Shown one piece after another: positions 8,919 to 17,801 of a stretch of 34,570 nucleotides of DNA. The DNA is taken from positions 1 through 34,570 of the forward strand of contig JACZXQ010000031.1 in assembly GCA_022571515.1 (NCBI GenBank). The letters run 5' to 3'. The notes under the pieces were generated by a model. It saw nothing but the letters and a program-made list of their open reading frames with translations. It was not told the DNA's origin and did no database searches. The DNA is from Gemmatimonadota bacterium (GTDB lineage Bacteria; Gemmatimonadota; Gemmatimonadetes; Longimicrobiales; Gaopeijiaceae). How positions within the stretch are numbered: position 1 is the stretch's first letter; every line of letters begins with the position of its first letter. A program made the position numbers and the translations under genes.

Positions 8919-9479
8919 ATGAAGAAGCTCCTGTATTGCTCGGTCGTGATGGCCCTCATCGGCCTCGCCGGCGCCCCTCCGCTAGAGGCGCAGGGGGTGC
9001 GGGGTGTGATGGACTGGATCATGAAGATGAGCGGTCCTGGACTGCGGGGATGGGGGGTATCGGGGTGGGTTCCGGCCGGGGAGGCGACGGTGCGCATCCG
9101 CGGGTCGATTGCTTGGCGGGATTCCGGCAGTTCGGATGACGCGGTATCCCCGCCCGGCTCACAGATCGACATGACGTCGTACCAGCTGACGCTCGAGTAC
9201 CCACTAGCCCGGGCCGACTGGCTGGTGTTGGGGGTCGGGATTGCGAGACACGACTTCGGTGGGGATGCGAACGAGTTCACCAAAGTGTCCTTGCCGGTAT
9301 ACGCCCACGCCCGCTTCCGGATATACAAGTGGATCCACGGGGTCGGAGAGCTCGGCGTCCACTACTTCAGACCGTTCGACTCCACCGACTTCGCGCCCCT
9401 CACCGTTGACGTTGCGAGGGACGGCTTCGGTGAGCTTGCACCCTGGATCGTGTTCGGGCTGGAGATCGTCTGGCCCTGA
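8919..9479 (+). CDS. Exported hypothetical protein, probable small outer-membrane beta-barrel
   Basis: I do not recognise a named family. The 186-residue product starts with a signal peptide (MKKLLYCSVVMALIGLAGAPPLEAQ, cleavage after LEA at about 24). The rest alternates hydrophobic and polar residues in short strands such as MTSYQLTLEYPL, WLVLGVGIARHDF and WIHGVGELGVHYF, and ends in strand-like residues, as in small outer-membrane barrels. A strong GGAGGT ribosome binding site stands before the ATG. It follows the kinase by 48 bases and could be co-transcribed; any functional tie to the kinase is inference. Its stop codon lies directly against the start of an alcohol dehydrogenase remnant. 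Confidence 0.72.
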   Translation: MKKLLYCSVVMALIGLAGAPPLEAQGVRGVMDWIMKMSGPGLRGWGVSGWVPAGEATVRIRGSIAWRDSGSSDDAVSPPGSQIDMTSYQLTLEYPLARADWLVLGVGIARHDFGGDANEFTKVSLPVYAHARFRIYKWIHGVGELGVHYFRPFDSTDFAPLTVDVARDGFGELAPWIVFGLEIVWP

Positions 9480-9481
9480 AG

Positions 9482-9823
9482 GGCTGGGGCGGCATGGGGC
9501 GCGTATTCGACGGTGGGTATGCCGAGTGCACCCTCGTGCCTGCCTCCCAGGTCATTCCGATCGATACCGACCTCGACTGGGAGACCGTGGGATCGCTGCC
9601 GGAAATGCTCCAGACCGCGTACGGATCGCCCACGCTACCGGACACGTTGCGAGCTACGCGAGTGCACGGGGTCGTCCGCTTCACGGGGATGTTGTCCAAC
9701 CGATGGATCGGGAAGGAGTTTAATCCCACCGGCTGTACACCCGGGACCAGCTTCGACAGGCCCACGGGGACATGGAAGACAACCAGGGAATAGGGCAAGC
9801 TCGTCGTGTGGGTCGAACACTAG
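9482..9823 (+). pseudogene. Decayed zinc-dependent alcohol dehydrogenase / quinone reductase remnant
   Basis: An open frame from 9494 to 9793 could pass for a 99-residue protein, but it reads as pieces of one medium-chain dehydrogenase. GGMGRVFDGGYAE...VPASQVIP and LPEMLQTAYGS are the end of the GroES-like domain and the start of the cofactor domain. The text then jumps to LPDTLRATRVHGVVRFTGMLS, which normally lies about 90 residues later, so most of the Rossmann fold is missing. Near 9756 the C-terminal text DQLRQAHGDMEDN continues in another frame, and GKLVV follows after one more frame change, ending at TAG 9821-9823. The N-terminal domain is also cut at 9482, right after the preceding gene. 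Two frameshifts plus an internal deletion mean no working enzyme. Family assignment rests on my recall of its text. Confidence 0.7.
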
Positions 9824-10033
9824 GATCAATCCACCATGTCCCGAATAATAGCGGGAGGTGCCTCAGAGCACGGAATACCGGTCTAGATCCGCGATCCGTA
9901 ATTGGGTAGGTTTCAAGGCTTGCCGGGCGCCAACATTCCGTTTCCGTCCCGCATCCGCACCACCCTCGGCGCTGCCTCTCGAGACCAGCCTGCCACGGCC
10001 GCGCCGGCCGGATCTGCCTCCTGGGAGAGTTTA

Positions 10034-11344
10034 ATGGCTGATAGTGGGACCGAGGGGAATGGCACGCTGTCCATAAAGGACAATCGCACAGGAAAAGAGT
10101 ACGAGATCGACATCCTCGAGGGGGATGTGATCCGCGCGATGGATCTCCGGCAGATCAAGGTGAACGACGACGACTTCGGGATGATGGCCTACGATCCCGG
10201 GTTTACGAATACGGCGTCCACTCGAAGCACGGTCTCGTACATCGACGGAGGCAAGGGCATCCTCCGTTACCGTGGCATCCCCATCGAGCAGCTCGCCGAG
10301 CGCAGCAGCTTCCTCGAGGTGGCCTACCTGCTCCTCAAGGGTGAGTTACCCACTCAGGCAGAGTCCGACGACTTCGTCCAGAACATCACGATGCACACGT
10401 ACGTGCACGAGAACATCATCGACCTGTTCGACGGTTTCCGGTACGACGCCCACGCGATGGGAATGCTGATCAGCTCCGTAAGTGCGCTGTCCACGTTCTA
10501 TCCGGAAGCCAAGGACGTCCGTGACGCGGACAACCGTGGGATTCAGATCAGGCGCCTGGTGGCCAAAATGCCTACGCTGGCTGCGTTCGCGTATCGTCAC
10601 CATCGTGGGCTTCCAGTGGTGTACCCCGAGAACGAGCTGTCGTACACGGCCAACTTCCTCAACATGCTCTTCCGCATCGGTGGCCGGGACTATACCCCGA
10701 GTCCGGTACTGGAGCGGGCGCTGGACGTGTTGTTCATTCTGCATGCCGACCACGAGCAGAACTGCTCCGCCACGGCCATGAGGGTGATCGGAAGCTCCGA
10801 GGCGGACCCCTATTCGGCGCTCGCCGGCGCGATGGCCGCGCTTTACGGGCCGCTCCATGGTGGGGCGAACGAGGCGGTGCTTCGCATGCTCAACCGCATC
10901 GGTAGCCTGGACAAGGTCCCGGCTTTCATCAAGGGTGTGAAGAACCGCGAAGAACGGCTAATGGGCTTCGGGCACCGGGTGTACAAGGCCTACGATCCCA
11001 GGGCCAGCATCATCAAGAGGACATCCGAGGAAGTATTTGAAGTAACAGGTCGTAACCCCTTGTTGGATATCGCGTTGGAACTTGAGAAAATTGCGCTGGA
11101 GGATGAGTTCTTCGTCTCGCGGAACCTCTATCCCAACGTCGACTTCTACTCCGGTATCATCTACCAGGCCATGGGCTTTCCCGTGGAGCTGTTCCCGGTG
11201 TTGTTCGCGATTCCGAGGACCGTGGGATGGTTGGCCCAGTGGGAGGAGTTGCTCGAAGATTCCGAGCAGCGCATCGCAAGGCCACGGCAGATCTATGTGG
11301 GGAGCGACCTCCGCGATTTCGTGCCGATGGAGGAGCGAGGCTGA
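10034..11344 (+). CDS. gltA: Citrate synthase
   Basis: This 436-residue type II citrate synthase condenses oxaloacetate and acetyl-CoA in the TCA cycle. It has the expected extra N-terminal beta domain (about residues 1-60). Active-site segments are in place: HADHEQN (238-244), His275 in GPLHGGANE, His314 in GFGHRVYKAYDPRA, and Asp370 in PNVDFYSG. ATG 10034 is chosen because GGGAGAG sits just before it; the frame is open to 9902 but without family similarity. Length and motifs are normal. The next gene starts within its stop codon (CTGA overlap), so at least citrate synthase and the metallo-hydrolase are translationally coupled. Confidence 0.97.
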   Translation: MADSGTEGNGTLSIKDNRTGKEYEIDILEGDVIRAMDLRQIKVNDDDFGMMAYDPGFTNTASTRSTVSYIDGGKGILRYRGIPIEQLAERSSFLEVAYLLLKGELPTQAESDDFVQNITMHTYVHENIIDLFDGFRYDAHAMGMLISSVSALSTFYPEAKDVRDADNRGIQIRRLVAKMPTLAAFAYRHHRGLPVVYPENELSYTANFLNMLFRIGGRDYTPSPVLERALDVLFILHADHEQNCSATAMRVIGSSEADPYSALAGAMAALYGPLHGGANEAVLRMLNRIGSLDKVPAFIKGVKNREERLMGFGHRVYKAYDPRASIIKRTSEEVFEVTGRNPLLDIALELEKIALEDEFFVSRNLYPNVDFYSGIIYQAMGFPVELFPVLFAIPRTVGWLAQWEELLEDSEQRIARPRQIYVGSDLRDFVPMEERG

Positions 11345-12234
11345 GCGTCACTCCGGTCGACCTGCTGCACCTCGGCCTCCGGGGCGCGATCACCACCTAC
11401 TTGATCGACGATCCCGAGCCCACCTTGGTGGATCCGGGACCGAGCACCACTCTCGAGGCCCTGCGAACCGGCTTGGCCGAGCTCGGTCTGTCGGTTACGG
11501 ACCTTCGCCACGTGCTCCTGACCCACGTTCACCTCGACCACGCGGGTGTGAGCGGCCACTTGCTGGCGGAAAACCCCAAGCTGACAGTCCACGTGCACCG
11601 TGATGGGGCGCCCCACATGGCGGAGCCGGATCGGCTCGTCGCGAGCACTCGGCGCACGTTTGGCGAGGCGCACGACGAACTCTGGGGCGAGATGCTGCCC
11701 GTGCCGCCTGGCGCGATTCGGACCTGGACCGGCGGTGAGGGTAACCCGCTCGCGGGGATCCGGGCGTTCGCGACGCCCGGACACATTGGCCACCATGTGT
11801 CGTATCTGGTGGAGCGCTCGGGCGTATTCCTGGCCGGTGACGCTCTGGGGATCGTCCTGGCACCCGGTGGCCCGACCTATCCGCCCACGCCGCCGCCGTC
11901 TCTGGACGTGAAGGCCTGGGTGTCCACACTGGAAGGCCTGGCCGACCTGGATCCGGAACTCCTCGGCGTCGCCCACTCGGGCCTGCACGAGGACTTCAAC
12001 GATCGCCGTGAAGAGGTTCTGAGGGAAATTCTGGCCCTGGAAGCCAGGGTGGAGCGGGCTCTGGCCGACAACGACCTTTCGGACCGGGCCGCGTTCGAGG
12101 ACGAGGTGCGGGAACGGCTTGCAAACTATCGGGACCGGGACGAGATCGACCAATATTTCAAGACGTTCTCGGCCGTCACGGATTGGGACGGCATGAGGTT
12201 TTATCTAGAGCGAGTGAAGCCAGAGAGAGCATGA
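11341..12234 (+). CDS. Metallo-beta-lactamase-fold hydrolase
   Basis: A 297-residue MBL-fold enzyme. THVHLDHAG (His62, His64, Asp66, His67) is the zinc-binding motif, followed by the third histidine in TPGHIGHH (148), Asp167 in LAGDALG, and a late histidine in VAHSGLHED. The C-terminal third is helical, as in the glyoxalase II/RNase Z-like SoxH branch that hydrolyses thioesters or similar. No ATG, GTG or TTG in frame suits the family N-terminus. CTG 11341 does, has GGAGGAGCGAGG just upstream, and overlaps the citrate synthase stop as CTGA. The 3' end overlaps the next gene by ATGA. The link with citrate synthase suggests central or acyl metabolism; the substrate is unknown. No signal peptide. 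Confidence 0.83.
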   Translation: MSVTPVDLLHLGLRGAITTYLIDDPEPTLVDPGPSTTLEALRTGLAELGLSVTDLRHVLLTHVHLDHAGVSGHLLAENPKLTVHVHRDGAPHMAEPDRLVASTRRTFGEAHDELWGEMLPVPPGAIRTWTGGEGNPLAGIRAFATPGHIGHHVSYLVERSGVFLAGDALGIVLAPGGPTYPPTPPPSLDVKAWVSTLEGLADLDPELLGVAHSGLHEDFNDRREEVLREILALEARVERALADNDLSDRAAFEDEVRERLANYRDRDEIDQYFKTFSAVTDWDGMRFYLERVKPERA

Positions 12235-14216
12235 GAGTCCAAATGACCAGATCGAGCATTGTTGCCGTCGCCCTCGCCCTCGTGGTGATCCCGTCCATTT
12301 CCGTCGAGGCCCAAGCTCCCACCACCCCACGCCGGCCGATTCCGGGTCCGGTGGTGCCGCCGGCCTTCTACCAGACGGCGATAGAGAACGAAACACGTAG
12401 TCCGACCGGCGCTCCCGGACGAAAGTACTGGCAGAGCTACTCCAGCTACGACATTTCGGCCGAACTCGATCCCGAGACCGGCGTCGTGACCGGAAAGGCC
12501 TCCATTCTGTACCAGAACCGTGCGTCCATCCCGATGCGGCTCGTCTTCATGAACCTGTATCAGAACCTCCATCGAGAGGGTTCCGTCCGGAACGAGCCGC
12601 AGGAAATCACGGGCGGAGTCGCAATCGAGAGGCTCGTCGTGGACGGCGTGGAGTTGAGCCCGGCGGACGTCCAGTCGTCCCCGGGCTACCTCGTCGATGG
12701 CACGGAACTCCGGATTCGTCCCGAGCGGCCCCTCGATGACGGTGACGTGATGGAGATCGAGGTCGAGTGGAGCGTGACGCTGCCGCAGAGTGGCGCGGGC
12801 CGGATGGGCTACAGTGACCGGGAGGTCTATCTCGTGGCCTACTGGTTCCCGAAGATGGCGGTCTTCGACGATCTGCGCGGGTGGGACGTCGAGCCGTATC
12901 GGGCGGGGGCGGAGTTCTATGACGGTTACGGCGATTATTCCGTCGATTTGACGGTGCCTACCGGATGGACGGTCATGGCCACGGGTGAACTGACCAACCC
13001 CGAGGAGGTTCTGTCGGAGCAAACGCGGGATCGCCTGGCCGTCGCGGCCACATCGGACGAGAAGGTCGTGGTGGCCAGTCGGCCGGATCGGCGGGACGGG
13101 CTCGTGACGGCGCCCGGCGTTGACGGGAAGCTCACCTACCACTTCGACGCCCGGAACGTTCGGGACTTCACGTGGACGGCGTCGAACGTTCAGCTCTGGG
13201 ACGCGACCAGCGCCGTAGTGGCCGACCGGGACGGCGACGGATCGGAAGACCGGGTCATGATCCACTCGTTCTGGCGCGATGACCGGGCTCCCCTATGGAC
13301 CGACCAGGTTCTGTACGGCAAACACTCGATCGAACACCACTCCCGGTTCACCGGCTACCCCTACCCCTGGCCCCACATGACCTCCGTCGAAGGAGCCGAC
13401 ATCATCAGGGGGGGCATGGAGTTCCCGATGCTCACGCTCATCGGCGACTACAACGGGCGCGGCGCGGAGGCCCTCTACAACGTGACGGCCCACGAGTTGG
13501 CTCACATGTGGATTCCCATGATCGTAGGCACGAACGAGCGGCGGTATGCCTGGATGGACGAGGGATCGACCACGTTTCTCGAGAACCAGGCTCGTCCGGA
13601 GTATTGGCCCGGTACGTCCCCGGACAGCGTGGAACAGGAGAACTACCTCCAGACCGTCCGGAGCGATCGAGAACAGGAGCTCATGCGGCACGGCGACTTC
13701 TACGAGCCGGGCCCCGGGTACGGGACAGCCTCGTACGCCAAGCCGGCCACCTTGCTGGTGACGCTGCGCAACCTTCTCGGCGAGGAGGTTTTCATGGAGG
13801 GTTACCGCTCGTTCATCAGCGAGTGGGCCATGAAGCACCCGTCTCCCTGGGACCTTTTCGCCACGTTCGAGCGGGTTGCGGGCGTGGACCTCGATTGGTT
13901 CTGGAACTCGTGGTATTTCGAGACATGGTCGTTGGATCACGCGGTCGGTGACGTTCGCACGGACGGTGACGAAACCGTGATCGAGATCGTGGATCGCGGT
14001 TTCGTGCCGATGCCTGTGCACGTCCGGATTCGGACGACGCGTGCGGGAGTGGTCGAACGCGACATCCCGGTCTCCGAATGGCTGGCCGGAAAAACGATGG
14101 TGGAGATTCGGCTGCCGTCGTCCGTGGGCACGGTGACGCGCGTCGATATCGATCCCGAGAAGTTGTTGCCTGACGTCAATCGCGGAAACAACGGCTGGCG
14201 GGGAACGCAGAACTGA
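12231..14216 (+). CDS. M1-family zinc metallopeptidase, exported
   Basis: This 661-residue protein has an N-terminal signal peptide (about 1-28, ending VEAQ) and the gluzincin core. HELAH (421-425) carries two zinc histidines and the catalytic glutamate, with the third ligand Glu444 after an 18-residue spacer (WMDEGS). GGMEF (394-398) is the counterpart of the GAMEN exopeptidase motif. It should act outside the cytoplasm on peptides. It starts by an ATGA overlap with the preceding hydrolase gene, and a second ATG lies four codons in. Its 3' end faces dnaE2 with 29 bases between. It is shorter than classical PepN (about 870 residues), as is usual for this M1 subgroup. Confidence 0.92.
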   Translation: MRVQMTRSSIVAVALALVVIPSISVEAQAPTTPRRPIPGPVVPPAFYQTAIENETRSPTGAPGRKYWQSYSSYDISAELDPETGVVTGKASILYQNRASIPMRLVFMNLYQNLHREGSVRNEPQEITGGVAIERLVVDGVELSPADVQSSPGYLVDGTELRIRPERPLDDGDVMEIEVEWSVTLPQSGAGRMGYSDREVYLVAYWFPKMAVFDDLRGWDVEPYRAGAEFYDGYGDYSVDLTVPTGWTVMATGELTNPEEVLSEQTRDRLAVAATSDEKVVVASRPDRRDGLVTAPGVDGKLTYHFDARNVRDFTWTASNVQLWDATSAVVADRDGDGSEDRVMIHSFWRDDRAPLWTDQVLYGKHSIEHHSRFTGYPYPWPHMTSVEGADIIRGGMEFPMLTLIGDYNGRGAEALYNVTAHELAHMWIPMIVGTNERRYAWMDEGSTTFLENQARPEYWPGTSPDSVEQENYLQTVRSDREQELMRHGDFYEPGPGYGTASYAKPATLLVTLRNLLGEEVFMEGYRSFISEWAMKHPSPWDLFATFERVAGVDLDWFWNSWYFETWSLDHAVGDVRTDGDETVIEIVDRGFVPMPVHVRIRTTRAGVVERDIPVSEWLAGKTMVEIRLPSSVGTVTRVDIDPEKLLPDVNRGNNGWRGTQN

Positions 14217-14245
14217 CCGACCGGACGGTGGGATGAAGGGTGCCC

Positions 14246-17200
14246 CTAGCCGAAGTTCTTGATCCCGGGCGGTGACTGACGGAGTGCCGTGAGATACTGG
14301 AAGGGATCACTCTTGTCGGATTTCGCCTCGGCCCCGTACTCGTCACCTGCCTTGAGTGCCCTCACCTCATAGGCGAGCACGTTCATGGTCAGGCCGTCCT
14401 TTTGCAGCCTCCCCCGGACCGTGATGAACGGCTCCATACGCACGGCCGTGCGGTCGCGCTCATAGATTGTAGGCTTCACAATCACGTTTATCAAACCTGA
14501 CTCATCTTCCATCAACACAAAGACATAGCCATTCGCTGTCAATGGCCTCTGTCGCGCTACGACGATCCCGGCTACGGTAACGGTGGAGTGCTGCGGAAGA
14601 TCTGAGAATCGGTCCGAGGACACCGTCTCGGCGGGGAGCTGGTCACGAAGAAGCGCCAGAGGATGGAGCGCGGTGGAAAAGCGTAGCATGCGGTATTCCG
14701 CCACCATCCTGTCCGTGGGATCGAGAGCTGTGAACGAGAAGTCTCGGTAGGGCTCCTCCAGATGCAACTCGGTCTGAGGGTGGTCGTCGCGGCCGCCGCT
14801 TCGCCGATCATCGTTCTCGGGCCCGAGCCATAGGCCTGCTTGCCATAGCAGCTCCCGGCGCCCCAGGCCCAGTCCGTCGAATCCGCCCACCCAGATGAGA
14901 TCCTCGACGGCCGGCCGCTTCAGCGTCGCCGGGGTACGGCGCAAGAAGTCCGGAAGCGAGAGGAACGGCCCTTTCGCCTGGCGTTTTTCGACGACCTGCC
15001 GGGCGATGTCCTGACCCCATCCGCGCACGAATCCCAGGCCTACCCTCAGGTTGTCACCTTCGGCGGTGCAGCGGACATCGCTTCGGTTGACGTCTGGCAG
15101 CAGGATCTCGATGCCGTGACGGCGGGCGTCCCGGCCGAGCGCGTCCAGCGAGTAGAAGCCCATCGGTTGGTTGTTGAACAGGGCCACGTAGTACTCGGTG
15201 GCGAAATAATGCCGCAGCCAGGCCGATTGATAGGCCAGAAGGCCGAAAGCGGCGGCGTGCGACTTGGGAAAACCGAACGCGCTGAACGCCGCGACCTGAT
15301 CGAAGACCTTGCGGGCCGTGGTTTCGTCGGCGCCGCGCGCTTTGGCGCCGTCCCGGAAGGCCTCCCAGTGGGAGTTCATGGCCTCCTTGGAGCGTTTGCG
15401 GCTCATGGCACGTCGCAGGCTCTCCGCCTGCCCGTCGCTGAAGCCCGCGAGAGCCTGGCACACCATCAGGACCTGATCCTGGAAGATGATCACGCCGAGC
15501 GTCTCGCCGAGTGCCTCGGCCAGGAGGGGGTGGTCGTACGGCACCTGGAAATTCGGATTCTCGCGCAGGAGCTCTCGCCTCCGGACGTACGGGTTCACCG
15601 CGCCGCCCACGATCGGGCCTGGCCGGACGATGGCCACCTGAATGGCCAGATCCTCCAGGTTCCTGGGCTGCACGCGCCTCAGCATCTGGATTTGGGCACG
15701 GCTCTCCACCTGGAATATTCCGATCGTGTCACCGGAGCAGATCTGATCGAACACGGCCTCGTCCTCGAAGTCGATCCGCGAGAGGTCGGGCCCCTCGCCG
15801 ACCGTGCCCGCGGTGCCCCGCACGGCGATGAGGTCCACGGCTTCCTCCACCAGGGACAGCATGCCCAGAGCCAGGAAGTCGATCTTGATGAAGCCCGCGT
15901 CGTCACAGGAGTCCTTGTCCCACTGACAGACGACCCGTCCTTCCATGGCGGCGGGCTCGAGCGGCACCAACTCCACGAGGGGACGGCTGGAGATGATCAT
16001 GCCTCCGACGTGCTGGGAGATGTGCCTAGGCAGCCCTTTGATGTCGTCGGCCAACTCGCAGAGGGAGCGCCACATGGGTGTGTGGGCCTTGGCCTTGAAC
16101 TCCGGCAGGCGTTCCAGCTCTGCCATCAGCCCGCCTCCGGAGTGCCGCTCCGCCAGTTTGGAGAGTTTTTCGAGCTCGCCTAGTGGGAGTTCCAGGGCCT
16201 TGCCGATCTCACGGATCGTCGAGCGCATGCGGTACGTGGGGAACGTGCAGACCAGGCCGGCGTGCTCGCTTCCGTAGCGCTTATAGACGCGAAGAATCAG
16301 CTCTTCACGGATGTCCCGTGGGAAGTCCAGGTCGATGTCGGGAACGCTCTGCATGGCCTCGTTCAGGAAACGGCCGAGAAAGAGGTTCGTCTTGACCGGG
16401 TCCACATGTGAGAGGCCGATGAGGTAGCAGATGATGGACGAAACCGAAGAGCCTCGGCCCCTGCCGGGGGGAAGGCCCGCGCGGCCCCTCGGAGCGTCGC
16501 CTCGAATATCGGCCGCGACTTCACGGGCGAGGTTCATGATGTCACGGTAGACCAGGAAGAAGCCCGCCAGGCCATGAAGGTCGACCAGCACGAGCTCTCG
16601 ATGCAGGCGCTCACGGGCTTCCTGTTCGTCCTCCGAGTCCCGGTAGCGCTCGTCGAGGCGGGCGAGGCATATGGCCGCCAGGGTCTCGAGTGCCGCTCCC
16701 CGATCGCTGCCCTCGAAGTCGGGGAATTCGTAGCCCAGATCCTTGGTCAGGTCGAAGGCGCTACAGCGCTCGGCGATGCGAAGGGTGTTGGCCAGCGCGT
16801 CGGGCCGTGCGCGGAAACGGTGGGCCATCTCCTCGGGGGAAGCCAGGTAGGACTGAGCGTTCGGGCGGCGCCGGTCATGGGAGTCGTCCAGAGTGGCCCG
16901 AACACGAATCGACGAGAGGATGTCCTGGAGGCGATGTCGTTCGGGACGGTGATAGTGCACGTTTCCGGTGGCCACCACGGGGATCCCGAGCCGATCGGCC
17001 AGACGCCCAAGAATGCGGCCCCGGGTCGCGTCTCCGCGTACATGATTGTCCTGAAGCTCGACGAAGAGGTTCTCCGGTCCGAAAGCCCGCAACAGGTGGC
17101 GGGCCAAGATCTCTCCCGTGGCGACACTGTCCTGTAGCGCGAGGAGCAGGGGGCTCCGCCGGCACCCGGTGAGGACGATGAGTCCTTCATTTCGTCCGAG

Positions 17201-17614
17201 GAGGGATGACAGAGGAAGGGTAGGGAGGCCGCGTTCACTTTCGAGGTGGGCCTCACTCAGGAGCCGGCAGAGGTTCGCGTAGCCAGTGGGGGTTTCGGCC
17301 AGGAGCGTCATGTGCGTGCCTCTGGTCAACGGATCCTGCCGGTCTCCGGCCTGGGACGAGTCCACGATTCCACTAGGAAGTCCCGGAAGGTCGAGCTCGA
17401 GCGTGACCTCGGCGCCCGTGATGGGCTGGAGACCTTCAGCGCGGGCTGCCTGGGCGAACTCCATGGAGCCGTAGAGGCCGTTGTGATCGGTCAGGGCGAG
17501 GGCCGGATAACCCAACTCCTTTGCCCGAAGGACCAACTCTTCGGTATGGGATGCGCCGTCCAGGAAGGAAAACCCCGAGTGGGCGTGGAGCTCGATGTAG
17601 GGAGGAGTGGCCAC
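14246..17614 (-). CDS. dnaE2: Error-prone DNA polymerase, DnaE2 type
   Basis: A 1122-residue C-family polymerase alpha subunit of the DnaE2 (ImuC) type, which copies damaged DNA as part of the inducible mutasome. The N-terminal PHP domain starts YIELHAHSGFSFLDGAS. The palm carries PDIDLDF (about 425) with two catalytic aspartates. The helix-hairpin-helix part is near KRPAVEDLIWVGGFDGL, and the OB fold is at VTVAGIVVARQRPLTANGYVFV. Start: the frame is open to GTG 17680, but family similarity begins at PYIELHAHS, favouring GTG 17614, which has only a weak ribosome binding site. That leaves a leader containing the repeat-rich promoter described separately. ImuB, its usual partner, is encoded 13 kb away with the same promoter element. 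Regulation by DNA damage is an inference from family and motif. Confidence 0.93.
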   Translation of the reverse strand: MATPPYIELHAHSGFSFLDGASHTEELVLRAKELGYPALALTDHNGLYGSMEFAQAARAEGLQPITGAEVTLELDLPGLPSGIVDSSQAGDRQDPLTRGTHMTLLAETPTGYANLCRLLSEAHLESERGLPTLPLSSLLGRNEGLIVLTGCRRSPLLLALQDSVATGEILARHLLRAFGPENLFVELQDNHVRGDATRGRILGRLADRLGIPVVATGNVHYHRPERHRLQDILSSIRVRATLDDSHDRRRPNAQSYLASPEEMAHRFRARPDALANTLRIAERCSAFDLTKDLGYEFPDFEGSDRGAALETLAAICLARLDERYRDSEDEQEARERLHRELVLVDLHGLAGFFLVYRDIMNLAREVAADIRGDAPRGRAGLPPGRGRGSSVSSIICYLIGLSHVDPVKTNLFLGRFLNEAMQSVPDIDLDFPRDIREELILRVYKRYGSEHAGLVCTFPTYRMRSTIREIGKALELPLGELEKLSKLAERHSGGGLMAELERLPEFKAKAHTPMWRSLCELADDIKGLPRHISQHVGGMIISSRPLVELVPLEPAAMEGRVVCQWDKDSCDDAGFIKIDFLALGMLSLVEEAVDLIAVRGTAGTVGEGPDLSRIDFEDEAVFDQICSGDTIGIFQVESRAQIQMLRRVQPRNLEDLAIQVAIVRPGPIVGGAVNPYVRRRELLRENPNFQVPYDHPLLAEALGETLGVIIFQDQVLMVCQALAGFSDGQAESLRRAMSRKRSKEAMNSHWEAFRDGAKARGADETTARKVFDQVAAFSAFGFPKSHAAAFGLLAYQSAWLRHYFATEYYVALFNNQPMGFYSLDALGRDARRHGIEILLPDVNRSDVRCTAEGDNLRVGLGFVRGWGQDIARQVVEKRQAKGPFLSLPDFLRRTPATLKRPAVEDLIWVGGFDGLGLGRRELLWQAGLWLGPENDDRRSGGRDDHPQTELHLEEPYRDFSFTALDPTDRMVAEYRMLRFSTALHPLALLRDQLPAETVSSDRFSDLPQHSTVTVAGIVVARQRPLTANGYVFVLMEDESGLINVIVKPTIYERDRTAVRMEPFITVRGRLQKDGLTMNVLAYEVRALKAGDEYGAEAKSDKSDPFQYLTALRQSPPGIKNFG

Positions 17615-17626
17615 AGGTTGACGATC

Positions 17627-17666
17627 TTCGGGTTTTCTTCGGCTATGGGACCGAATATAACCCGAA
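17627..17666 (-). promoter_or_regulatory. Candidate SOS-type operator of dnaE2, two direct-repeat pairs in mirror arrangement
   Basis: On the plus strand, TTCGG occurs at 17627-17631 and 17638-17642, and CCGAA at 17651-17655 and 17662-17666. Each pair has a 6-base spacer (11-bp period, one helical turn), and the pairs face each other across 8 bases. The gene-proximal orientation TTCGG-N6-TTCGG of the upstream pair is shared almost exactly with the imuB promoter (17 of 18 positions). It overlaps the predicted -10 box. The downstream pair would lie in the 5' leader. Confidence 0.6.
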
Positions 17667-17682
17667 AAAACGAGACACACAA
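17654..17682 (-). promoter_or_regulatory. Predicted dnaE2 promoter
   Basis: Reading toward dnaE2, TTGTGT (17682-17677) and TATATT (17659-17654) are 17 bases apart. The -10 box falls between the two TTCGG half-sites of the upstream repeat pair, so a protein bound there would block transcription. Confidence 0.45.
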
Positions 17683-17801
17683 ACAGCCAAAAGCCAAGCC
17701 GCGGAGTGGGAGTCCCTTGCAGAGCGATGCACGAGATATGAGACTAGGAAACGGCCCCGCCGACACCGGCAACCGCAGCAAGTAACGAGGGAGGCACTTC
17801 G

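Noticed and set aside
9494-9793. A 99-residue stand-alone hypothetical protein
   Set aside because: Its text is made of separate parts of a dehydrogenase and the C-terminus continues in other frames, so it is a relic and not a new gene.
11293-12153. Open frame of 286 codons opposite the metallo-hydrolase gene
   Set aside because: Shadow of a clear MBL-fold gene on the plus strand; low-complexity, Arg/Val-rich text typical of antisense GC-rich frames.
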